From Pseudooceanicola sp. (lineage in GTDB: Bacteria > Pseudomonadota > Alphaproteobacteria > Rhodobacterales > Rhodobacteraceae): DNA of 44,539 nt. Positions 18,601 through 25,515 of the stretch are shown here, piece by piece. The translations under genes and the position numbers were made by a program. The DNA lies in NCBI GenBank assembly GCA_002709085.1, contig PAPR01000009.1:1-44539 (forward strand), read 5' to 3'. The notes under the pieces were generated by a model. The model made no database searches. It was not told the DNA's origin and worked only from the letters and a program-made list of their open reading frames with translations. Within the stretch, counting starts at the first letter, position 1. Every line of letters starts with the position of its first letter.

Positions 18601-21600
18601 TCGGTCAAGGGGAACCTCGGGCATCTCGACGCTGCCGCCGGAGTAGTGAGCGTTATCAAGCTAATGGAAACCCTGCGCCGCCGCGAAATCCCGCCGGTTG
18701 CACATTTCACCACCCTGAACCCGCGTATCGGTCTGGACGATACCCCTTTTTGGGTGCCGGATCAGTCAAGCGACTGGACCTCGGACGGGCCGCGCGTCGC
18801 CGGTGTCAGTTCCTTTGGGGTAGGCGGGACCAACGCCCATCTGGTGCTGGAAGAAGCTCCGGTGCGGGAGAGCCAACTAATCGCAACCGGCACCTCCTAC
18901 CTGCCCCTGTCAGCCAAGTCGCCCGAAGCGCTGATGCAAATGGCCGGGGAACTGGCCGACCGGCTGGACTCCGGCGACGCGCTGGACCTTCCCGACGTCG
19001 CCTGGACCCTGCAGGAGGGGCGCCGGACCTTCCCATGGCGGCATGCGATTGCCGCGACGGATCGTGCCACTGCAATCAAGGACCTGCGCAACGTCACGTC
19101 GCCAAAAGCCCCGGCTGAAGAGGCTCCGAAGGTCGTCTTCCTCTTCCCCGGTCAGGGCGCGCAGTATCCTGGCATGGGGGCGGGTCTTTACGAGATCGAT
19201 GCCACCTACGCCCACTGGATCGACGAAGGCGCGACCTATCTCACAGACCGTCTGGGGCGCGATCTGCGGCCCCTGATCCTTGGCCAGGACTTGAGCGAGG
19301 CCGAGGCCGCCGCCGCGCTGCGCGAAACCGCGATCACCCAGCCGGCACTTTTCCTGACGGAATATGCGCTGGCCAAACTGTGGCAATCGCGCGGAATCGA
19401 GCCCGAGTTGAGCATCGGCCATTCCGTAGGTGAATTCGCCGCCGCCGCGCTGAGCGGGGTGATGTCATTCGAGGATGCGCTCGACCTCATCGCGATCCGG
19501 GGCCGTTTGATGCAGGATCAGCCCGGCGGCGCGATGTTGTCGGTGCGCGCCACGATGGAGACCCTGGCAGAGCATTTGACACCGGACCTCGCACCGGGCT
19601 GCGATCTGGCGGCGCGGAACGCGCCCAAGATGCAGGTCGTCTCCGGACCGTTCGAGGCCATCGAACAGCTGGAATCCCGACTGACCACCGCAGGCGTCGC
19701 GTGCAAACGATTGCACACCTCGCATGCCTTTCATTCCGCGATGATGGACCCGGTTGCCGATGACCTGTCCAAGGCCGCGGACCGAATTACCTTCCATGCC
19801 CCGACCCGGCCGATCATCTCGACCGTCACCGGCGCAATTCTTACCGACGCAGAGGCGCGCGATCCGTCCTATTGGGCGGCTCAGGCCCGCGCTTGCGTCA
19901 ATTTTCAGGCCGCGCTTGACGCGGCCACCGGAACAAGGTTGCCGGTATTCGTCGAGGTCGGCCCAGGCCGCGCCCTTTCGGCGTTTACCGCGCAAACCTT
20001 GGACCGCAGCAGGCACCGTGGTGTTTTTCAGTCGTTGCCGGATCATGCCAGATCGGTTTCCGATAGAGACATGGTGTCTGCTGCGGCAGCTTTTTTGTGG
20101 GGGGCGGGGGTCGATCTCGACTGGGCCCGACAGGGACCGCGCGGCTTGCGCAAGGTCTCTCTTCCTACCTATCCTTTCCAGCGTCAGAAATGCTGGATCG
20201 ATCCGCCCGAGACAGCGGATCACCGTGAGGTCGCGCAGGGGACAGAAGCCCATACGCCGCAGGCCGCCAGACCGCAGGAGACGCCAGCCATGGCTATCAT
20301 CAGTTCCGCCCCCGTTTCGACCACACATTCCGACCGCCCCGCCCGTCTCTGCTCTGAACTTACCGCGCTGCTGGCGGATATGTCGGGCGAAGACATTGGC
20401 GTGGCTCAAGTCGACGACAGCTTTCTGGAGCTGGGGTTCGACAGCCTGTTTCTGGGTCAGGTCAGCCAGGCCATTGCACGGCGCTACAAGGTCGACATCG
20501 GGTTTCGGCAATTGCTGGCCGATGTCTCTTCGGTCCGTCGATTGGCGGATCATCTGGACGGCGCGATGCCTGCGGATGCCGAGGTCGCGCCAGCGCAGGT
20601 GCCTGTTGCCGACGCAGGCCCGATGGTCGCGCCATTGGCGGGGCCAGCGCCCGTGACCTCTGCACCGGCGCCGGGATTGGAGTCGATCCTGCAAGCCCAG
20701 ATGCAGACGATGCAGGCGGTCTTTGCGCAGCAGCTTCATGCGCTTGGCGGGTCCGGGGCGATTGCGCCTGCCACCGTCGCGACACCCGCCATGGGGCAAC
20801 CGTTCGGCGCTCACCCCGGCGCTCAACAACCTGCCGCCGCCGACCGCAGCGCGACGACCGAGGACAGCGCGGACGACAAGCCCACCCCACGTCCCGGCTT
20901 TGGCCCCTACGCGGTCAGTGGAACGCTGGACGCCCGGCAACTCGCCTTTGTCCGCGACCTCGCCGAGAAATACTCCGCGCGTCACCGCAAATCAAAAGAC
21001 CACGCCGCGCAATTCCGCGACGTACACGCCGACCCGCGCACTGCCGCCGGATTTCGCGCCGAATGGAAAGAGCTGACCTTCCCGATTGTCGCCGAGACCG
21101 CCAAGGGCGCTTATATTCACGACATCGACGGCAACCGCTTTGTCGATCTCGTCAACGGGTTCGGGCAGACCGCCTTTGGCCACTCGCCCGATTTCGTCAA
21201 TCGCGCGATCGAGGCGCAGTTGAAACGCGGCATGCCCATTGGTCCACAGTCTGACCTCGCCGGTCCCGTCGCGCGCCGCTTTGCCGATCTGGTCGGGCAT
21301 GAGCGCGCGACCTTCTGCTCTACCGGATCCGAAGCGGTCATGGCCGCGATGCGGGTCGCCCGGACGGTGACGGGCCGCGATCTGATCGTGGTCTTTGACA
21401 AGGATTATCACGGCCAGTTCGACGAAGTTCTGGTCAAGGGACGCAGCACGCCGGGGGATGCGACGGCGTTGCCCTCCGCGCCCGGCATCCCGCGCAGCGG
21501 TCTCGTCAACATGAAGGTGCTGCCCTACGGACAGGTCGGATCGCTCGACTGGATCCGCACCAATATCGACGAGATCGCCGGCGTCATCGTGGAACCGGTG

Positions 21601-24600
21601 CAAAGCCGGCATCCCGCACATCGCCCCGAATCCTTCGTGCGCGAGCTGCGCGAGGTGACGCGCGACGGCGGCGCGGCGCTGGTGATGGATGAGATAGTCA
21701 CCGGATTCCGCACGCATGCCCGAGGCATGCAGGGCGTCTGGGGCATTCAGGGCGATATGGCGACCTATGGAAAGGTCGTCGGCGGCGGCATGCCTGTCGG
21801 TATCCTCGCCGGGAACGCGCGGTTCATGGATGCGTTGGACGGCGGGCCATGGTCCTACGGCGATGATAGCCGTCCCGAGGCGATCCCGACCTTCTTTGCC
21901 GGAACCTTCGTGCGTCACCCGCTGGCCGTCGCCGCAATCGACGCCATGCTGAACCATATCGAACAGCAGGGCGATACCCTCTGGACCGATACGGCCGCCC
22001 GTACGGGCGAAACCGTCGGGCGCATGAACGCCATCCTGAGCGCGCGTGGCCTGCCCGAACTGGTCGAGACCTATTCCAGCTGGTTCGTCATCAAGGTGAC
22101 AGAGGCCGATCCCCGTGCCGCGCTGCTCTTTTCTCTGATGAGGATGGAGGGGGTGCATGTGATGGACGGCTTCTGCGCCTTCCTGACCACCGAACATGGC
22201 CCGGCGGAATGCGAGCAGATCGTGGCGGCCTTTGAAACGGCGGTGGATAGGCTCCTCTCGGTCGGAATTCTGGCGGATGCGCGCAGTGATGCGAGCGCGG
22301 CTTCGGTTGTGGCTGATGCGCCCGAGGCTGCACCTGCGACCTCAACCGACGGGCAGCAAATCCCGCTGACCGAAAGCCAGCGCGAAATCTGGATGAACCA
22401 TCAGTTGAGCGATGCCCACGCCATCGCCCTGATCGAAAGCGGTTCTCTCACGCTTGACGGTGACCTGGACGCGGATGCGCTGCAATCGGCATGGGACGCG
22501 GTGATCGCGCGGCACGATGCGCTGCGGTTGCGCTTTGCCCGCAGCGGCACGCATTTTGAGGTGCGCGCGGCGCAACCCGACCCCCTGTCCCAAATCGACC
22601 TGAGCGGTGAGGACGACCCTCAGGCCGCCCTCGACCGGGTGATCGCCGAGGATGCGCGCCAACCCTTTGACATCACCGCCGACCTGCCGATCCGCGCGCG
22701 TCTTGCCCGGCTGGCGCCGAAGCGCCATGTACTGGTGCTTTATGCCGATCATATTGTTGCGGACGGTTGGTCCTTTGGCGTCATCCTGTCGGATCTGGCC
22801 AAGCTTTACACTGCCGCGCTGACGGGAACCCCGGCGGATCTGCCGCCTGCGCCCTCCTTTGCCGAACATGCGCAACAAGAGGCCGCTCGCAGGGCCGACA
22901 CGCGCATCGACGATTACTGGGCTGACCTCTACGCCGAGGTGCCGGGCGTCGTCGACCTGCCCGCCGATCATCCCCGTCCCGAACGCCGCAGCCTGCGCGG
23001 CGGCACGGTGTTTCACAGCATCGATGGCGAACTGTCCAAGGCCGTGCGCAAATCCGGCGCAAAACATGGCTGCACGATGTTCGCCGCGACGCTGGCTGCG
23101 ATGCAACTGCTGGTGCACCGTCTGACGGGGGAACGTGACATCGTCCTCGGCGTGCCTTGCGCCGGGCAACAGGGTCTGCCGGACCCGGCGCTTGTCGGGC
23201 ATTGCGTGAACTTCCTGCCGATCCGCGCGCCGATCCCCGAGGGCGCGAGTGTCGCGGATCACCTCGGCGTCGCCGGTCAGCGGTTCTTTGACGCGCTCGG
23301 CCACTCGAACACGACGCTCGGCTCCATCCTCGCGGATCTGAACCTGCCCCGCCAAATCGACAGCTTGCCGCTGACGAGCATCGAGTTCAACCTCGAGAAA
23401 TCCGCCGAGGCCGCTGGCATGGCGGGGCTTGAGACCGAATTTCGCAACAATGCCAAGGTCGCCGTGACCTTCGATCTCGTCTTCAACGTGGTCGATACTG
23501 GTGAGGGCTTCCTGATCGAGGCGCATTATAACGCCGACCTCTACGATCCCGAGACCGTTCGCGACTGGGCCCGCGCCTATGAGCAGGTCCTGACCGCCAT
23601 CGCCAATGCGCCGGAGCAGAACGCCAGCGCGATCCCTCTCTCGGCCAATGATGTCGCGTTGGATCAAATCGACGCCAACGAGTTGGACTATGACCGCAGC
23701 GCGACGCTCGCCACCCTGATCGAGGCCAGCATCGCGGATAACCTGGACGCCATCGCCATCGAAGATAGCGAAGGGCAGGCGAGCTACGCCGACCTTGGCG
23801 CAGAGGCCGATGCCATCGCCGCGCTGATCCAGCGCAAAGTGCCGCAACCGGGCAGCCGGATCGCGTTGTGCCTGCCGCGTGATCGCAAGCTGGCCGCCGG
23901 GATGCTCGCCATTCTCAAGGCCGGCCACGCCTATGTGCCGCTCGATCCGCGCCAGCCCGCCGCGCGTCTGGCGCAGATTTGTCAGACCGCCGAGGTCGCC
24001 GGGATCCTCACCGACAGTGCCGAGACGGCGGGTTTCGCCGCTGATCTGGATGTGCCGCTGATCCTGACGCCAGAGGCCAAGTCGGGTGATGCCCCCGAGG
24101 CCACCGCGACGGACCCCGAAGACACCGCCTACATCATCTTCACCTCCGGCACGACCGGCACGCCCAAGGGGGTCGCCGTTCCGCACCGCGCGGTGGTGAA
24201 CTTCCTCACCTCCATGGCGATCGAGCCGGGCTTCACCGCCAAGGACCGCCTGCTGGCCGTAACGACGGTGATGTTCGACATCGCGGTGCTTGAGGTCTTC
24301 TTGCCGCTGATGACCGGCGCGCGCCTGTTCATCGCCGAGACCGACGAGGTTATCGACGGCTTCCGATTGGTCGACCGGCTGAACAAGGGCGAGATCACCG
24401 TCATGCAGGCCACACCGACCCTATGGGACATGGTGCTGAGCGCGGGATTTGCGCCCAAGGCGGGCTTCCGCATCCTGTGCGGCGGCGAACCCTTGCCCGC
24501 CGACCTCGCCGCGCGCCTGACGGCAGACGGGGCTGAGGTATGGAATATGTATGGGCCGAGCGAAACGACCGTTTGGTCGACGCTGAAACGTATCACACCG

Positions 24601-25515
24601 GACGCGCCGATCACTGTCGGCAGAGCCATCGGCAATACCACGCTGCATATTCTCGATGATGCTGGACGTCACGTCGCACCCGGTAAGGTGGGGGAGTTGA
24701 ACATTGGCGGCGACGGCTTGGCGCTGGGTTATTACAATCGTCCCGATTTGACCGAAAAGGTCTTTCGTGAGGTTGATCTGTCGGGCGGGGCGCAACGGCT
24801 ATATGCCACCGGCGATCTGGCGCGACGTCGTCCCGATGGTGAGATCGAGGTGCTGGGCCGCATCGACACGCAGGTCAAGCTGCGCGGTTTCCGCATTGAG
24901 TTGGGCGAAATCGAGACCGCCCTGCGCGCCATTCCCGGCGTGGCCAAGGCCGCCGTCGATCTGCGCGCACGGGGCAAGACCGACCGGCAACTGGTCGGCT
25001 ACATCGTGCCCGAGGATGGCACCGCGCCGGACCCCGCGACGCTGTCGGCAACCCTTGCCACCACCCTGCCGGATTACATGGTCCCGCGCGCCTGGGTGAC
25101 GTTGAGCGCATTCCCCCAGACCGGCAGTGGCAAACTCGACCGCAAGGCGCTGCCCGACCCGGACGAAAAGGCCAGCGTCACGCCGCTGCGCCAGATCATC
25201 GCGCCGGAAAGCGTGACCGAGCGTCGCATCGCCGCGATTTGGGCCGATGTGATGGGCGTGGAAAGCCTGAGCGTGACGGAAACGCTGTTCTCCCTCGGGA
25301 TCGATAGCCTTGCGGTGTTCCGCATTGCCGCCAAGATGCTGGAGGACGGGCTTGAACTGGAAGCGCGCCACATGTTCGCGCACCCCTCGGTTCGTGAATT
25401 GGCCGCCTTCCACGATAGCCGCGCAACGCCGGAGGGCGGGACCACAGGCGCGCGCCCCTCACTGAAAAATTTCCGCAACGGCGCACGGCGCACGCGCGGC
25501 GGAGGGACGAATTGA
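15691..25515 (+). CDS. Hybrid NRPS-PKS megasynthase: A-T-KS-AT-ACP-AMT-C-A-T
   Basis: 3274 residues, nine domains. A1 (about 15-515): A3 near 163-175, NAYGPTET near 301, A10 Lys505; signature read by eye as DGYALGAVRK. T1: Ser567 in GGTSL. KS (about 630-1055): Cys805, His941, His978. AT (about 1150-1450): Ser1245 in GHSVGE and HAFH at 1345-1348, typical of malonyl-CoA. ACP: Ser1585 in LGFDSL. An Ala/Pro linker with one amphipathic helix follows. Aminotransferase, class III PLP type (about 1735-2190): Lys2028 in TYGKVVGGGMPVG. C (about 2225-2660): DHIVADG, catalytic His2354 kept. A2: Asp2863, Lys3148, signature DILQLGMVWK, close to the glycine code. T2: Ser3206. No KR, DH, ER or starter C domain. 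It should load an amino acid, extend it by malonate, transaminate the beta-ketone and add glycine. An in-line AMT after an ACP recalls iturin/mycosubtilin synthetases. The stop overlaps the next ATG by one base. Confidence 0.93.
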   Translation: MARRPARNDRTYDSRTSVCDAFNAARHLDPQAPALLGTSQRMSYDEMAARVDQVAEALRQGGVGPGDHVALYGTRGLPSIIAIFAILRSGAIFVPLEPNFAPEQLSFIASDVPFRAALCAREHVEAARALFGSTSVPVLVAEDCTASPGLADWPQVSGESPACILYTSGTTGEPKGVVVPHRAITAMALAQPEVAMGPGDVSLAAATIACDGALYEILVPLMSGAAVAVVEAATPGVQDVAETMIRHQVTVAAWYAGLHHLVIDHRIDAFASVRLSLPGGDVMSAPMAEKLMRAWPDLRLVNAYGPTETCVRSFTHEVTLEDTRSGAVPIGRPMTGETAVLLDDDLREVPDGQTGQIAIGGLGLALGYFDRPEKSATAFIPDPREGHDGTLYLTGDLGRMRADGAFEFLGRADRQVKLAGRRVEIDGVEHILRGLSGLRDVAVELVKEGGKPSHLVAFVVPDDPSVSETELVSALRQTSTDQLPRDVFPRRVILRDALPLTQAGKVDRKALRSSLEAAALTGSVARRTHDTSTSNTVQAQLATIWQAVLGGAVPTADQTFFDLGGTSLQLIDTHARIERALNLRFDLTVMFDTPRLGDLAKRLAALESAQFDPSAKAPATPTRVAATDTAIAIVGRAARLPGEVTLDTFWEVIHEGRNVITRFDPALAEDTFDPATRAGATYVPARSILRDVDQFDAKFFGMRKREAALTDPQGRIFLEICHEALEDAGIDPQRAPGPIGLFAGGSMSTYMLENLLASRQEQRDFTTGFQINYDILAGNDVGALATRVAYRLGLKGPALSISTACSTSLVAIAQAVRALRAGEADVMLAGGVSITFPQIRGYLHQEGGMASGDGTCRPFDAAADGTVFGHGAGVIVLKRLSDALAAGDQIHAVIRGVGTNNDGADKMSFTAPSVAGQADAIRAAHRDAGITPDQVSYVECHGTATPLGDPIEIAGLTQVFAGSGTRCALGSVKGNLGHLDAAAGVVSVIKLMETLRRREIPPVAHFTTLNPRIGLDDTPFWVPDQSSDWTSDGPRVAGVSSFGVGGTNAHLVLEEAPVRESQLIATGTSYLPLSAKSPEALMQMAGELADRLDSGDALDLPDVAWTLQEGRRTFPWRHAIAATDRATAIKDLRNVTSPKAPAEEAPKVVFLFPGQGAQYPGMGAGLYEIDATYAHWIDEGATYLTDRLGRDLRPLILGQDLSEAEAAAALRETAITQPALFLTEYALAKLWQSRGIEPELSIGHSVGEFAAAALSGVMSFEDALDLIAIRGRLMQDQPGGAMLSVRATMETLAEHLTPDLAPGCDLAARNAPKMQVVSGPFEAIEQLESRLTTAGVACKRLHTSHAFHSAMMDPVADDLSKAADRITFHAPTRPIISTVTGAILTDAEARDPSYWAAQARACVNFQAALDAATGTRLPVFVEVGPGRALSAFTAQTLDRSRHRGVFQSLPDHARSVSDRDMVSAAAAFLWGAGVDLDWARQGPRGLRKVSLPTYPFQRQKCWIDPPETADHREVAQGTEAHTPQAARPQETPAMAIISSAPVSTTHSDRPARLCSELTALLADMSGEDIGVAQVDDSFLELGFDSLFLGQVSQAIARRYKVDIGFRQLLADVSSVRRLADHLDGAMPADAEVAPAQVPVADAGPMVAPLAGPAPVTSAPAPGLESILQAQMQTMQAVFAQQLHALGGSGAIAPATVATPAMGQPFGAHPGAQQPAAADRSATTEDSADDKPTPRPGFGPYAVSGTLDARQLAFVRDLAEKYSARHRKSKDHAAQFRDVHADPRTAAGFRAEWKELTFPIVAETAKGAYIHDIDGNRFVDLVNGFGQTAFGHSPDFVNRAIEAQLKRGMPIGPQSDLAGPVARRFADLVGHERATFCSTGSEAVMAAMRVARTVTGRDLIVVFDKDYHGQFDEVLVKGRSTPGDATALPSAPGIPRSGLVNMKVLPYGQVGSLDWIRTNIDEIAGVIVEPVQSRHPAHRPESFVRELREVTRDGGAALVMDEIVTGFRTHARGMQGVWGIQGDMATYGKVVGGGMPVGILAGNARFMDALDGGPWSYGDDSRPEAIPTFFAGTFVRHPLAVAAIDAMLNHIEQQGDTLWTDTAARTGETVGRMNAILSARGLPELVETYSSWFVIKVTEADPRAALLFSLMRMEGVHVMDGFCAFLTTEHGPAECEQIVAAFETAVDRLLSVGILADARSDASAASVVADAPEAAPATSTDGQQIPLTESQREIWMNHQLSDAHAIALIESGSLTLDGDLDADALQSAWDAVIARHDALRLRFARSGTHFEVRAAQPDPLSQIDLSGEDDPQAALDRVIAEDARQPFDITADLPIRARLARLAPKRHVLVLYADHIVADGWSFGVILSDLAKLYTAALTGTPADLPPAPSFAEHAQQEAARRADTRIDDYWADLYAEVPGVVDLPADHPRPERRSLRGGTVFHSIDGELSKAVRKSGAKHGCTMFAATLAAMQLLVHRLTGERDIVLGVPCAGQQGLPDPALVGHCVNFLPIRAPIPEGASVADHLGVAGQRFFDALGHSNTTLGSILADLNLPRQIDSLPLTSIEFNLEKSAEAAGMAGLETEFRNNAKVAVTFDLVFNVVDTGEGFLIEAHYNADLYDPETVRDWARAYEQVLTAIANAPEQNASAIPLSANDVALDQIDANELDYDRSATLATLIEASIADNLDAIAIEDSEGQASYADLGAEADAIAALIQRKVPQPGSRIALCLPRDRKLAAGMLAILKAGHAYVPLDPRQPAARLAQICQTAEVAGILTDSAETAGFAADLDVPLILTPEAKSGDAPEATATDPEDTAYIIFTSGTTGTPKGVAVPHRAVVNFLTSMAIEPGFTAKDRLLAVTTVMFDIAVLEVFLPLMTGARLFIAETDEVIDGFRLVDRLNKGEITVMQATPTLWDMVLSAGFAPKAGFRILCGGEPLPADLAARLTADGAEVWNMYGPSETTVWSTLKRITPDAPITVGRAIGNTTLHILDDAGRHVAPGKVGELNIGGDGLALGYYNRPDLTEKVFREVDLSGGAQRLYATGDLARRRPDGEIEVLGRIDTQVKLRGFRIELGEIETALRAIPGVAKAAVDLRARGKTDRQLVGYIVPEDGTAPDPATLSATLATTLPDYMVPRAWVTLSAFPQTGSGKLDRKALPDPDEKASVTPLRQIIAPESVTERRIAAIWADVMGVESLSVTETLFSLGIDSLAVFRIAAKMLEDGLELEARHMFAHPSVRELAAFHDSRATPEGGTTGARPSLKNFRNGARRTRGGGTN

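Noticed and set aside
19465..20985. 506-codon minus-strand frame across AT and ACP
   Set aside because: Antisense shadow with arginine/glycine-rich content and no family features.
22342..24186. 614-codon minus-strand frame inside the megasynthase gene
   Set aside because: Antisense shadow of the C and A2 domains; no recognisable motif.
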